DNA from: Bacteroidales bacterium
GTDB taxonomy: Bacteria; Bacteroidota; Bacteroidia; Bacteroidales; JAAYUG01
Length of the DNA stretch: 59,884 bases
Assembly: GCA_012517825.1 (NCBI GenBank)
Contig: JAAYUG010000089.1
Span: 1-59,884 of the forward strand
Reading direction: 5' to 3'
The notes beneath the pieces were generated by a model. That model was given only the letters and a program-made list of their open reading frames with translations, had not been told where the DNA came from and searched no databases. Shown here in pieces: positions 1-8,859 of this stretch. Both the position numbers and the translations under genes were made by a program. The stretch's first letter is position 1. The number at the start of each line of letters is the position of its first letter.

Positions 1-323
1 CTGTTGACTTTTTCGAAATCGATGATGATGATTTTTCTTGCAAGAGCAATCATGGCAACTTCCAGAACAATTTCAGTATGGACTATTTTTTCATCGAGAT
101 ACATTTTGATTGTCTGGAGAAGTTCCAGAGAAATAAGAAGCAGCAAAATGAATCCAAAAAGGTTGAACAGCTGATCAATGCCAAGGACCAGAAAATCGGA
201 CGACAGGATAAGCTGAACCAGCTGGTAAATAAGGTCAATCAGGGAAAGAGAAATGACAACCATCATAACACCCAGCAGGATAAAGATGATTGCTTTCTCA
301 AAAATTTTCAGGGCTTTATCCAC
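1..323 (-). CDS. PsiE-like small membrane protein, partial (C-terminus beyond the window)
   Basis: Reading leftward from a GTG at 323, an open frame of 107 codons runs off the left edge without a stop. It encodes a short N-terminal stretch followed by hydrophobic segments, then a charged linker and a segment ending in A-R-K-I-I-I-I-D-F. That last motif, together with the helix-loop-helix layout, resembles the phosphate-starvation-inducible PsiE family of small inner-membrane proteins, whose biochemical role is not established. An in-frame TAA at about 339-341 limits the start, and no ATG exists between it and the GTG. The frame begins 51 bases downstream of the UspA stop on the same strand, so the two are probably co-transcribed. 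Family assignment is by pattern only and the C-terminus is not visible. Confidence 0.6.
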   Translation of the reverse strand, partial: MDKALKIFEKAIIFILLGVMMVVISLSLIDLIYQLVQLILSSDFLVLGIDQLFNLFGFILLLLISLELLQTIKMYLDEKIVHTEIVLEVAMIALARKIIIIDFEKVN

Positions 324-374
324 GTCCGGAATATTTACTTATTCGTCTGTGATAATACCAAGTTACCTCATCCG

Positions 375-1232
375 TCAGGTACTTCCCCACATGAATTGCC
401 CCACTCCGGCGCTGGTTGCATGGGGGTTAACACACAATACCGGAATATTGGACGGGTTGCTCAGCATTCTTTGTTCCCGGTTTCCGAAGAGGTAATCGAG
501 GAAGGTAAAATGGCGGGAGGTTATGATGATGATCAGATCTGCTTTGATATCAACGGCAAACTGAATTGTTTCCCTGTCAAAACTTATTTTTCCCGGGGCT
601 TCAACAATTTCATACTCCAGGTTGTTCTGGCGAAGGAAGCGAATGGCAAAATTCAGGTTAGTATTGGTTTTTTTTAGCAGGGAGCTGTCGCGGAAAGGCC
701 TTTTAAAAAGATAGATCTTGGAATTGAAATATTTTCCGAAATAGATTGCCCACTGAAGCTGTTCTTTGTTTTCTCCTTTGAAATCGACGGGATAGACAAT
801 TTTATTGAATCCAACTGCCGTTCCGGGTTTTTCCTGTATCACGAGGAAGGGAACTTTCGATCCAATAATCACCTTCAGAGCCCAGCTACCGGTAATTTTC
901 TGTGTACCTGTAACACCGTGTGTACCCATTACAACCAGAGCAGCCTTTACTTCCGATGCGTAATCAGAAATTACATTAAATATACTTCCTTTTCTTACAA
1001 CCGGCTGAACCTGAATCTGATATTTTTGCAGAATTTCATCGGCCTGCTTCTCAAGCCTTTTTAAAGCTTCCTTTTCCTGTTCCTCTGTTGCATCCTTGTT
1101 AACAATATGAAGCAGAAAGATTTCCTTTTCAAGAGCATGGGCTGCGTTAATAGCATATTCCAGAGCATACTCCGATATATGGGTAAAGTCCCAGGGAACG
1201 ATTATGATTTTGCTTTCATCCTTGTTGATCAT
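375..1232 (-). CDS. Universal stress protein, two UspA domains
   Basis: A 285-residue protein with two tandem alpha/beta UspA domains (about residues 1-145 and 150-275), the usual size of a double-domain Usp. The first domain keeps the nucleotide-binding signature, GTHG followed about nine residues later by a GS pair, then a closing P-F-L-V-I strand. In the second domain the equivalent loop (TSRHFTF) has lost the glycines, so probably only the N-terminal domain binds ATP. UspA proteins are cytoplasmic stress-associated proteins that often bind ATP; the specific role here is unknown. The gene precedes the PsiE-like frame and lies 168 bases downstream of the SDR gene. A TAATTTTG element at 1276-1283 could be its own promoter. 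Confidence 0.88.
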   Translation of the reverse strand: MINKDESKIIIVPWDFTHISEYALEYAINAAHALEKEIFLLHIVNKDATEEQEKEALKRLEKQADEILQKYQIQVQPVVRKGSIFNVISDYASEVKAALVVMGTHGVTGTQKITGSWALKVIIGSKVPFLVIQEKPGTAVGFNKIVYPVDFKGENKEQLQWAIYFGKYFNSKIYLFKRPFRDSSLLKKTNTNLNFAIRFLRQNNLEYEIVEAPGKISFDRETIQFAVDIKADLIIIITSRHFTFLDYLFGNREQRMLSNPSNIPVLCVNPHATSAGVGQFMWGST

Positions 1233-1275
1233 ATTGTCAGGAAAATATTTACAATCAATTTATTTGCGAATTTAA

Positions 1276-1283
1276 CAAAATTA
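1276..1283 (-). promoter_or_regulatory. Candidate Bacteroidota -7 promoter element for the UspA gene
   Basis: On the minus strand this reads TAATTTTG, matching TAnnTTTG, 44 bases before the UspA start codon and in the gap after the SDR gene. No convincing -33 TTG is seen at the expected spacing, so this is a weak call. Confidence 0.35.
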
Positions 1284-1399
1284 TTGGGTTTTGTTATACT
1301 GCAGAAACGAACAATTCCGGTAAATGTTTTGAACAATCTTAAAAATTTCTATTGAATTTTGATTTCTGCGTACAATACAAAAATCTTTTTTCCCTTTTA

Positions 1400-2446
1400 T
1401 CACTTTTCCGCGCCGGGTGCATTCATTTGCATGTCAGAAAGAAATTTCCGGGCCACAAAATGCACGGTTTCCTGAACCGGAATGAACTGATAACCAATTT
1501 TTTTCTTGATTTTTTGGTTGGAAAACCTGACTATAGACCGGGAGGCTGACAGCATTTCTTTTGTAAGCAAAGGATCCCTGGAGGTGATAAGGGAGAAGGC
1601 GGATGAGAAGATCCAGGCAATACAGGTCATGGCGGGGTTGGCATAATACCGGGGTGGTTCTGTTCCCAGTTCCCTGGCCATCATGGTAAATATTTCCCTA
1701 TAGCTCAGGTTCTGGGATGAAACGATAAAACGTTCCCCTGCAATATCTGACTGCATCAGGAGATCCATTATCTGAACCACGTCGCGAACATCGACGTATC
1801 CGGTAACTCCATTGGTATAAAATTTCATTCCTTTGTGAACGGCAGAAAAAATGGACGGACTTCCTTTGTTCCAGAAGCCGGGCCCGAGGATAATCGAAGG
1901 GTTGACAATAACTGCCTGAAGGCCTTCTTCTATGCCCCGCCAGACTTCCATCTCGGAGCGAAATTTGCTGAAGGCGTAGGCCGAACGTGCCGAAGACGGT
2001 TTCCAGATGCTTTCTTCGGTAACTTCTTCTCCTTCGGTGGCGGAACCAAGAGCAGCAGTAGAGCTTACATAACACATTTTTCTGATGCCCAGTTCAAGGC
2101 ATGCATTAACTATGTTTTCCGTTACGGTAACGTTATTGGCTATCATTTTTTTATGTTCAGAGGCGCGAAATGATACCATGGCCGCGCAATGAAACACCTC
2201 TTCGCATCCGCTGTCCCTGACGGATTCAATTACCGATTCGGGGTCAAGCAGGTCACAGTCGATCCAGGTAATTCTTCTGAAAAAGGATTCAGGATCGGAA
2301 GTATAGTAACTAAAGATCTTCCTGACCATTTCTGTTTTGCTGGAAGATCGTTTGAGGGCAGTTATCTGGTTTTCCTGTTGCAGTAAGTGGTACAGAAGAT
2401 GGCTTCCAACGAGGCCTGTACCTCCGGTTACCAGTATTTTACGCAT
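1400..2446 (-). CDS. NAD(P)-dependent epimerase/dehydratase, extended SDR (dihydroflavonol-reductase-like)
   Basis: A 348-residue extended short-chain dehydrogenase. The N-terminal Rossmann motif TGGTGLVG is at residues 7-14, the active-site serine region (VSST) near 127-130, and the catalytic Tyr-x3-Lys (YAFSK) at 157-161. Architecture and length fit the dihydroflavonol-4-reductase/3-beta-HSD-like group, which reduces or dehydrates small carbonyl substrates or nucleotide sugars; the substrate cannot be read from sequence. The start codon lies 15 bases beyond the stop of the YhbP-like gene upstream, so the two probably form one transcript driven from the element at 2956-2963. Confidence 0.85.
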   Translation of the reverse strand: MRKILVTGGTGLVGSHLLYHLLQQENQITALKRSSSKTEMVRKIFSYYTSDPESFFRRITWIDCDLLDPESVIESVRDSGCEEVFHCAAMVSFRASEHKKMIANNVTVTENIVNACLELGIRKMCYVSSTAALGSATEGEEVTEESIWKPSSARSAYAFSKFRSEMEVWRGIEEGLQAVIVNPSIILGPGFWNKGSPSIFSAVHKGMKFYTNGVTGYVDVRDVVQIMDLLMQSDIAGERFIVSSQNLSYREIFTMMARELGTEPPRYYANPAMTCIAWIFSSAFSLITSRDPLLTKEMLSASRSIVRFSNQKIKKKIGYQFIPVQETVHFVARKFLSDMQMNAPGAEK

Positions 2447-2461
2447 ACTTCAGTTATTTTG

Positions 2462-2941
2462 TCAGGTAGATGATGCTTTTTCCAGCAGGTCGTCAGAGAC
2501 ATACTGACGGTAATCCTGATTGATCCAGTACAGTTTTTTTCCAAATCCGAGACGGTTGTCAGTCATCTTGATCCCTGTGAGGCGGATAGTCCAGAGTTTT
2601 GTATTGGACAGAACAGCAAAAGGGAACCGCTTGAGGTAGGTGATATGTGCTTTCCGGTATATTTCATCATGAGGTTCTTCAAGGAGGCCTTCAAATTGTA
2701 TTCCTCTGATTTTGCCTATCCATCGTGTTTCCAGAACAATGCCTCCTGCAACAAGATGGTTTTTGAGGGCTTCCCTGATGTGTCGTGTTGTATGGTCGGA
2801 AGTAAAAACAAGCATTTGTTCTTTTTCGCAGTATGCATAAAAGCAATGCGCAGACCAGGGTCTTTTTTCCGACATGGTTGAAAGTGTCAGAACGTGATGA
2901 CGCCGTATAAAGCGTATAATGCGTTTGTCAGGAGGGTTCAT
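2462..2941 (-). CDS. YhbP-like (UPF0306) split-barrel flavin-binding family protein
   Basis: About 159 residues from the ATG at 2941. The sequence resembles E. coli YhbP (UPF0306, pyridoxamine-5'-phosphate-oxidase-like split barrel), especially the end, where a W-x-I-R-L strand is followed by K-M-T-D-N-R-L-G-F-G-K-K-L-Y-W. Members are presumed flavin or heme binding but have no firm function. A longer reading from an ATG at 2977 adds 12 residues. I prefer 2941 because a TATATTTG promoter element (2956-2963) would lie inside the longer form and because the shorter form matches the family's length. The gene is divergent from riboflavin synthase, which makes the flavin precursor. Confidence 0.8.
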   Translation of the reverse strand: MNPPDKRIIRFIRRHHVLTLSTMSEKRPWSAHCFYAYCEKEQMLVFTSDHTTRHIREALKNHLVAGGIVLETRWIGKIRGIQFEGLLEEPHDEIYRKAHITYLKRFPFAVLSNTKLWTIRLTGIKMTDNRLGFGKKLYWINQDYRQYVSDDLLEKASST

Positions 2942-2955
2942 AGGCAGGAACGGCA

Positions 2956-2963
2956 CAAATATA
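2956..2963 (-). promoter_or_regulatory. Bacteroidota -7 promoter element for the YhbP-like/SDR operon
   Basis: The minus strand reads TATATTTG, an exact TAnnTTTG, 14 bases before the ATG at 2941. It lies between two possible start codons and supports the downstream one. Confidence 0.55.
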
Positions 2964-2989
2964 GGCCAATTTTTCATTTGTATTTTGTA

Positions 2990-2997
2990 TACCTTTG
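2990..2997 (+). promoter_or_regulatory. Bacteroidota -7 promoter element for riboflavin synthase
   Basis: TACCTTTG followed by C, 12 bases upstream of the ATG at 3010. The spacing implies a leader of only a few bases, leaving no room for an FMN riboswitch. It is 26 bases from the oppositely oriented element of the YhbP-like gene, so the two promoters are nearly back to back. Confidence 0.65.
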
Positions 2998-3009
2998 CGG
3001 AAAAAAGGT

Positions 3010-3606
3010 ATGTTTTCAGGAATAGTTGAAGAGGCAGCCCCGGTAGTTGCGCTGGTTCCCGAAGGAGAAAACCTCCATATCAGCATTGCACCGTCGTTTA
3101 TTAAGGAACTGAAAATTGACCAGAGCATTTCCCACAACGGCGTTTGTCTTACAGTGGTTGATCTAAAAGACACATATTATACCGTTACAGCGATCAAGGA
3201 AACTTTGCTGAAATCCAATCTTGGCCGGCTGAAGGTGGGCGACAAGGTGAATCTGGAACGAAGCATGCTGATGAACGGGAGAATTGACGGGCATATCGTA
3301 CAGGGGCATGTTGACCAGACTGCCGTCTGTACCGCTGTACGGGAAGAAAAAGGAAGCTGGTACTTTTCCTTTTCCTATGATCCTTCTTATGGGAATATCA
3401 CGGTTGAGAAAGGTTCCGTAGCAGTGAACGGCGTTAGTCTTACGGTGGTGAATTCACGGTCTGACGGATTTGATGTTGCCATAATTCCCTATACCCATGA
3501 ACATACAAATTTTCACTCCATCAAGCCGGGAACGGTTGTCAACATTGAATTTGATATCATAGGGAAGTATATCGCGAAGATTCTTAAAGAACAACTGCAA
3601 AAATAA
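3010..3606 (+). CDS. ribE: Riboflavin synthase, alpha subunit
   Basis: A 198-residue cytoplasmic enzyme that dismutates two 6,7-dimethyl-8-ribityllumazine molecules to riboflavin, the last step of riboflavin synthesis. It begins with the diagnostic MFSGIVEE and contains two lumazine-binding repeats (about 1-97 and 98-195); each has a G-V-C/S-L-T-V strand, and the second has the characteristic G-H-V-D-Q segment. An in-frame TTG at 2995 would add five residues but overlaps the promoter element, so ATG 3010 is chosen. The histidine kinase gene follows after 10 bases. The gene is usually ribE in Bacteroidota, ribC in E. coli. Confidence 0.96.
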   Translation: MFSGIVEEAAPVVALVPEGENLHISIAPSFIKELKIDQSISHNGVCLTVVDLKDTYYTVTAIKETLLKSNLGRLKVGDKVNLERSMLMNGRIDGHIVQGHVDQTAVCTAVREEKGSWYFSFSYDPSYGNITVEKGSVAVNGVSLTVVNSRSDGFDVAIIPYTHEHTNFHSIKPGTVVNIEFDIIGKYIAKILKEQLQK

Positions 3607-3616
3607 GCGGAAACAG

Positions 3617-4651
3617 ATGCGTTCATCCGGAGCGGGTTTGGTAGCGATTCTTACGGCTTCAGCGGCCGGAATTCTGGCGGTTATTGCTGTTTTGCTTGGC
3701 CATCAGGAGGTGTTTTCTACCTGGTTTGTTTTTCTTGTCTTTGCGGTGGTTTTTGTTCTGATTTTCCTGCTGGTGTTTTTCCTGCTTCAGGGTTTCATCC
3801 GGCAGAAGATAACTCCTCTTTACCAGATTATTCATGGAACGGGCCGTAAAGATAACAACAAAGGCAATATTGCGGCAACCAGAGCAACTCTGGGGCAGGT
3901 TAGCCAGGATGTGATCAACTGGGTTGTAAGCCGAAACAGAGAAATAGCCAGGCTTAAAGAAATGGAAAAATACCGCAGGGAATTCCTTGGCAATGTTTCA
4001 CACGAGCTGAAAACTCCTATTTTCAACATCCAGGGATATGTACTCACTTTGCTTGACGGCGGGCTTGAGGATCCTTCCATTAACAGGCTGTATCTTGAAA
4101 AAACGGAAAAAAGCATAAACCGTATGATCTCCATTGTGGAAGACCTTGAAGCAATTGCAAGGCTGGAGTCGGGTGAGGCAGAAATGCAATTTGAAGTATT
4201 CAATTTTCTGAAGCTGGTGGAGGAAGTTTTTGAAATGCAGGAGGAAAGGGCCAAAAAAAGGAATATTACCCTGAGGCTGGATCGCAAATATGACAGACCG
4301 GTCAAGGTGTATGCCGACAGAAAACGCATCTACGAGGTAATGAACAATCTGATCATTAACTCAATCAACTACGGTAACGAAGGCGGTTCCACCACAGTCT
4401 CCTGCCTTGACATCGGCGATACCATTCTGGTGGAAGTCATTGATACCGGAATAGGTATTGAAGCGGAGCATTTGCCCAGAATTTTTGAACGTTTTTACCG
4501 GATTGACAAAAGCCGTTCCCGGGATTTCGGGGGTACCGGTCTGGGACTGGCCATTGTCAAGCATATACTGGAGGCACATGGGCAGAACATTTCTGTGAGG
4601 AGCACCCCCGGCAAAGGTTCTGTTTTCAGTTTTACCCTGCGCAAGGGGTAA
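3617..4651 (+). CDS. PhoR-like membrane sensor histidine kinase (orphan)
   Basis: A 344-residue kinase. Two N-terminal membrane helices (about 7-28 and 36-59) leave only a few residues outside the membrane, so there is no periplasmic sensor domain; a short cytoplasmic linker (about 62-115) precedes the catalytic core. The H-box reads NVSHELKTP with the phospho-accepting His at 129. The N-box (NNLIINSINYG), G1 (DTGIGI), F-box (FERFYR) and G2 (GTGLGLAIVK) of the HATPase domain are intact. The layout resembles PhoR or WalK-like kinases. No response regulator is adjacent, so its partner must be encoded elsewhere. It is close behind ribE and probably shares its transcript. Confidence 0.93.
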   Translation: MRSSGAGLVAILTASAAGILAVIAVLLGHQEVFSTWFVFLVFAVVFVLIFLLVFFLLQGFIRQKITPLYQIIHGTGRKDNNKGNIAATRATLGQVSQDVINWVVSRNREIARLKEMEKYRREFLGNVSHELKTPIFNIQGYVLTLLDGGLEDPSINRLYLEKTEKSINRMISIVEDLEAIARLESGEAEMQFEVFNFLKLVEEVFEMQEERAKKRNITLRLDRKYDRPVKVYADRKRIYEVMNNLIINSINYGNEGGSTTVSCLDIGDTILVEVIDTGIGIEAEHLPRIFERFYRIDKSRSRDFGGTGLGLAIVKHILEAHGQNISVRSTPGKGSVFSFTLRKG

Positions 4652-4729
4652 CCCTGTCATGAATTGATTTCCTGATTTTTGGCACTTTCATAGACGGCAA
4701 TCCTGAATTTGAAGTGTGGCAAATTTTTA

Positions 4730-4737
4730 TAAATTTG
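4730..4737 (+). promoter_or_regulatory. Bacteroidota promoter for ileS
   Basis: TAAATTTG at the -7 position, preceded by TTTG at 4708-4711 with 18 bases between, close to the TTTG-N19-TAnnTTTG consensus. It lies 43 bases upstream of the ileS ATG. Confidence 0.6.
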
Positions 4738-4780
4738 TCGGTTTTATTTTTTTAAGGTTTAATACCAGATACATTGGCAT

Positions 4781-7700
4781 ATGAAGAAGTTGTTTCCCGA
4801 ATACAAGGGACTTGATCTTCCCGGAGTGAACCGGGAAATTATGGATTGGTGGAAACAGAACCAGACTTTTGCTAAAAGTATAGAATCGAGACCTGAAGAA
4901 AGAAGGTTTGTTTTTTACGAAGGCCCTCCGTCGGCGAATGGCATTCCGGGAATCCATCATGTAATGGCCCGGACCATAAAGGATATCTTCTGCCGGTATA
5001 AGACCATGCAGGGATTCAGGGTTGAACGCAAAGCCGGGTGGGACACCCATGGCCTTCCGGTGGAGCTTGGGGTTGAAAAAGCTTTGGGCATTACCAAAGA
5101 AGATATCGGGAAAACCATTTCAATTGCCGAATATAACGAATACTGCCGGAAAGATGTGATGCGCTATACCCGCGAATGGGAAGAGCTTACAGAACTTATG
5201 GGATACTGGGTTGACATGAACAACCCTTATATAACCTACGACAACCGGTATATTGAGACCTTGTGGTGGCTTTTGAGACAATTGTACGATAAAGGGTTGT
5301 TGTACAAGGGCTATACCATTCAGCCATATTCTCCCGCAGCAGGAACAGGCCTCAGTACCCATGAACTTAACCAGCCCGGATGTTACAGAGACGTGAAAGA
5401 TACGACAGTTGTGGCCCAGTTTAAGGTAATCCGCGATGCGAAATCGGATTTCCTTTTTAAGGATACCAGACTGGATGTGTTTATTCTCGCATGGACCACT
5501 ACTCCATGGACGCTTCCTTCCAATACAGCCCTGGCTGTTGGCAAAGACATTCTTTACCGGCAGGTCCGTACCTTCAATCCGTATTCAGGTGCTCCGGTAG
5601 AGCTGATATTGGCTGCGGACCTGATGGCGAATTTTTTCCCCGAAAAGAATGCATCACTGAAAATGGAAGAATACCAGCCGGGAAGCAAGCACATCCCCTT
5701 TGAGGTGGTTAGGGAATTCAAAGGTTCCCAGCTGGAAGGCATCCGGTACGAGCAACTCATTCCCTGGGTAAACCCAGGAGAAAATGCTTTTGTGGTCGTG
5801 TCAGGCGATTTTGTTACTACCGAGGAAGGAACAGGGATTGTGCACATCGCCCCTACTTTCGGAGCGGATGACTTTAAAGTGGCTAAGCAATACAATATCC
5901 CCCCGCTTCTGGTAAAAGATAAGTCAGGGAATGACATGCCGATGGTTGACAAAAAAGGCAGGTTTATTCCGGTAGAAGAAATGGATGAAGAGTTCGTGAG
6001 GAAATTTGTCAATGTGGAACTCTACAGGGAATATGCGGGCCGTTATGTCAAGAACGAATACGATGATTCCCTGCCATCCGATGCACCGGCTCTTGATGTG
6101 GATCTTGCCGTGATGCTGAAAAAGGAAAACAAAGCTTTCCGCATTGAAAAATACGAACACAGCTACCCGCATTGCTGGAGAACAGATAAACCGGTTCTTT
6201 ATTATCCGCTCGATGCATGGTTCATTCGTACCACGGCACTGCGCGACAAGATGATTGAGCTGAACAATACCATTAACTGGAAGCCTCAGTCAACCGGGAG
6301 CGGGCGTTTTGGCAAATGGCTCGAAAATCTCGTGGATTGGAATCTTTCCCGTTCGCGTTTCTGGGGTACACCTCTTCCTGTATGGACAAGTGAAGACAAA
6401 AAGGAACAGATCTGCATCAGTTCCGTTGCAGAACTTAAGAAAGAAATCGAAAAGTCAGTCAGGGCCGGATTCATGAAATCCAATCCGCTGGAAAAGTTCC
6501 GGGAAGGGGATTATTCTGCTGAAAATTACAGCAGTTTTGATTTGCACCGTCCGTTTGTTGATGAGATCATTCTGGTTTCTCCTTCAGGGAAAAAGATGTA
6601 CCGCGAGGAAGACCTGATTGATGTTTGGTTTGATTCGGGGGCCATGCCTTATGCACAGATGCATTACCCCTTTGAGCATGCCAATGATTTTGCGAAGTAT
6701 TTCCCGGCCGATTTTATAGCCGAAGGAGTGGATCAGACGCGCGGATGGTTCTATACCCTGCATGCCATTTCAACCATGATTTCCGGCTCGGTATCGTTCC
6801 GGAACATTGTTTCCAACGGGCTGGTTCTTGATAAGAATGGGAACAAGATGTCAAAACGACTCGGCAATGCAGTAGATCCGTTTGAAACCATTGAAAAATA
6901 CGGGGCCGACCCGTTGCGCTGGTATATGATTACCAACTCTCAGCCCTGGGATAACCTTAAGTTCGACATCGCAGGGGTTGAAGAGGTAATGCGGAAGTTC
7001 TTCGGCACCCTTTATAATACCTATGCATTCTTTGCATTGTATGCCAATATCGATGGATTTGACAACAGCGCTCCCCAGGTGCCTCTTACGGAACGGCCGG
7101 AAATTGACCGCTGGATCCTCTCACTGTTAAATTCACTGATTGAGGAAGTTAAGAATGATCTGGATGATTATGAACCAACCCGCGCGGCGAGGGCTATTCA
7201 GGAATTTGTTATCGAAAACCTCAGTAACTGGTACGTACGTTTGAACAGAAAACGCTACTGGGGAGGAGGTTTTAGCAAAGACAAGCTGGCTGCTTACCAG
7301 ACGTTGTATACCTGTTTACTCACTGTTGCAAAACTTGCCGCTCCGGTTGCCCCATTTTACATGGAGCGGCTGTATCTTGATCTGACACAGAATTTTGCCG
7401 GTACTTCAGCAGGATCGGTCCATCTGGAAAATTTTCCTGAGCCGGATGCTTCCTGCATTGACAAAGACCTGGAAGAAAGGATGCAGATAGCCCAGAAATT
7501 TTCCTCCATGATCCTGGGTCTGCGTCGTAAGGTAAATATCAAAGTCCGGCAGCCTCTGCGCAGAATTCTGGTGCCGGTGGTGAGCGAAGAATTTAAAAAG
7601 CAGTTTGAAGCAGTCAAGAATTTGATACTTACCGAAGTAAATGTCAAGGAAGCAGAATTCATCTCTGATACCGCCGGTATTATTGTAAAAAGGATTAAAC

Positions 7701-8218
7701 CAAATTTCAAGGAACTTGGACCGCGGTACGGAAAGTTAATGAAACAGATAAGTGCCTCAATTGCCGCGATGACACAGGAAGAGATTGCCCGGTTTGAAAG
7801 AGAAGGGAAATGGGAGTTGGCCATTGACGGGCAGAATATACAGCTGACTGTTAATGATGTGGAGATCATTTCAGAAGATATTCCGGGCTGGCTGGTTGCC
7901 AATGAAGGCAAGTACACGGTTGCCCTCGACATTACCATTACAGAAGAATTGCGGAATGAAGGAATAGCGAGGGAATTTATTAACCGCATTCAGAATCTCA
8001 GAAAGGAAAATGAGTTTGATGTAACTGACAAAATTCGCATAAGGATTCAGAACGATCAATATTTTGCCAAAGCTGTTGAAAAATATCGTGACTATATCAG
8101 CTCACAGACGCTGGCTGTTGGTATTGATCTGGTGGATCGCCTGGATAAAGACCGGGCGTTTGAGGTTGAAATTGACGATGATGTAACAACCTTGCTCGAA
8201 ATTGAACGGGTAAGTTGA
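4781..8218 (+). CDS. ileS: Isoleucyl-tRNA synthetase
   Basis: A 1145-residue class I aminoacyl-tRNA synthetase charging tRNA-Ile in the cytoplasm. The HIGH-equivalent motif is G-I-H-H at about 57-60, preceded by the PPSANG element that marks the Ile/Val/Leu group; KMSKR begins at about residue 689. The large insertion between them (about 190-400, with T-T-P-W-T-L and the GTGIVH loop) is the CP1 editing domain. The long C-terminal part carries the anticodon-binding helices and the extension seen in the longer, eukaryote-like IleS type. The start is the ATG 43 bases after the promoter element. The dksA-like gene follows after 52 bases. Confidence 0.97.
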   Translation: MKKLFPEYKGLDLPGVNREIMDWWKQNQTFAKSIESRPEERRFVFYEGPPSANGIPGIHHVMARTIKDIFCRYKTMQGFRVERKAGWDTHGLPVELGVEKALGITKEDIGKTISIAEYNEYCRKDVMRYTREWEELTELMGYWVDMNNPYITYDNRYIETLWWLLRQLYDKGLLYKGYTIQPYSPAAGTGLSTHELNQPGCYRDVKDTTVVAQFKVIRDAKSDFLFKDTRLDVFILAWTTTPWTLPSNTALAVGKDILYRQVRTFNPYSGAPVELILAADLMANFFPEKNASLKMEEYQPGSKHIPFEVVREFKGSQLEGIRYEQLIPWVNPGENAFVVVSGDFVTTEEGTGIVHIAPTFGADDFKVAKQYNIPPLLVKDKSGNDMPMVDKKGRFIPVEEMDEEFVRKFVNVELYREYAGRYVKNEYDDSLPSDAPALDVDLAVMLKKENKAFRIEKYEHSYPHCWRTDKPVLYYPLDAWFIRTTALRDKMIELNNTINWKPQSTGSGRFGKWLENLVDWNLSRSRFWGTPLPVWTSEDKKEQICISSVAELKKEIEKSVRAGFMKSNPLEKFREGDYSAENYSSFDLHRPFVDEIILVSPSGKKMYREEDLIDVWFDSGAMPYAQMHYPFEHANDFAKYFPADFIAEGVDQTRGWFYTLHAISTMISGSVSFRNIVSNGLVLDKNGNKMSKRLGNAVDPFETIEKYGADPLRWYMITNSQPWDNLKFDIAGVEEVMRKFFGTLYNTYAFFALYANIDGFDNSAPQVPLTERPEIDRWILSLLNSLIEEVKNDLDDYEPTRAARAIQEFVIENLSNWYVRLNRKRYWGGGFSKDKLAAYQTLYTCLLTVAKLAAPVAPFYMERLYLDLTQNFAGTSAGSVHLENFPEPDASCIDKDLEERMQIAQKFSSMILGLRRKVNIKVRQPLRRILVPVVSEEFKKQFEAVKNLILTEVNVKEAEFISDTAGIIVKRIKPNFKELGPRYGKLMKQISASIAAMTQEEIARFEREGKWELAIDGQNIQLTVNDVEIISEDIPGWLVANEGKYTVALDITITEELRNEGIAREFINRIQNLRKENEFDVTDKIRIRIQNDQYFAKAVEKYRDYISSQTLAVGIDLVDRLDKDRAFEVEIDDDVTTLLEIERVS

Positions 8219-8270
8219 ATTTATGTTCCAGTTACGCAAATATTGATTATATTTACAAAAATTCGGACCT

Positions 8271-8654
8271 ATGGCAGAGAAAGAAAAAACACGGTATTCG
8301 GATGAGGAGCTTGCCGAATTCAAGAAGATTATCCTGGAAAAGCTCGAAAAGGCCAAGGCGGATTATGAGCTGCTGAAAAGCGCTATTACACAGACCGAAA
8401 GCAATGACACCGTCGACACATCGCCTACTTTTAAGGTGCTTGAAGAAGGTGCATCAACGCTTTCCAAGGAAGAAGCGGGCAAGCTGGCCCAGCGGCAACT
8501 CAAATTCATACAACACCTGCAGGCTGCCCTGGTCAGAATTGAGAATAAAACCTATGGCATTTGCCGGGAAACAGGAAAGCTTATTCCCAAGGAACGTCTT
8601 CTGGCAGTTCCTCACGCTACTCTCAGTATTGAAGCAAAACAGAATCAACGCTGA
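8271..8654 (+). CDS. TraR/DksA-family protein with degenerate zinc finger
   Basis: A 127-residue protein with an N-terminal coiled-coil (about 10-95) and a C-terminal TraR/DksA motif (about 98-125). Canonical members have C-x2-C...C-x2-C ligands. Here only the first Cys (G-I-C) remains; the second is Thr, and the last pair has become the S-I-E-A stretch. This zinc-less form is widespread in Bacteroidota, where the fold probably holds without metal. DksA-like proteins enter the RNA polymerase secondary channel and can alter initiation; whether this one does so is inferred. It lies between ileS and lspA, a gene order common in the phylum. Confidence 0.9.
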   Translation: MAEKEKTRYSDEELAEFKKIILEKLEKAKADYELLKSAITQTESNDTVDTSPTFKVLEEGASTLSKEEAGKLAQRQLKFIQHLQAALVRIENKTYGICRETGKLIPKERLLAVPHATLSIEAKQNQR

Positions 8655-8694
8655 GAAAAAACAGGAAATACTTCCACCTGAATCGTATCATTCT

Positions 8695-8731
8695 GGAGGG
8701 TAAAATGATTACCTTCCGGGAAAGTGTTTTT
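8695..8731 (+). terminator. Probable intrinsic terminator after the dksA-like gene
   Basis: GGAGGGTAA (8695-8703) pairs with TTACCTTCC (8709-8717) over nine positions with one G-T wobble, around a five-base loop. A T-run follows at 8727-8731, about ten bases after the stem, which is late for a classical terminator. Confidence 0.45.
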
Positions 8732-8833
8732 ATATTGGTTTTTTGCAGAATCATCCAAAAGTAACAGAGGATTGATATTTCTTTGTAAACCAATGGTTTA
8801 TTGAATTTCTGACATATTCTTCAAAGAAAAATA

Positions 8834-8841
8834 TACCTTTG
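8834..8841 (+). promoter_or_regulatory. Bacteroidota -7 promoter element for lspA
   Basis: TACCTTTG followed by C, 18 bases before the ATG at 8860. It overlaps the alternative TTG start at 8839, arguing against that start. Confidence 0.6.
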
Positions 8842-8859
8842 CCGCATTTGTTCCCTGCT

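Noticed and set aside
525-540. TGATGATGATCA within the UspA gene, matching the FNR core
   Set aside because: It lies in coding sequence with repeated GAT/ATG codons, lacks the ATGAT arms and has no promoter nearby.
2998-3009. FMN riboswitch before riboflavin synthase
   Set aside because: Only 12 bases separate the promoter element from the start codon, so no aptamer fits.
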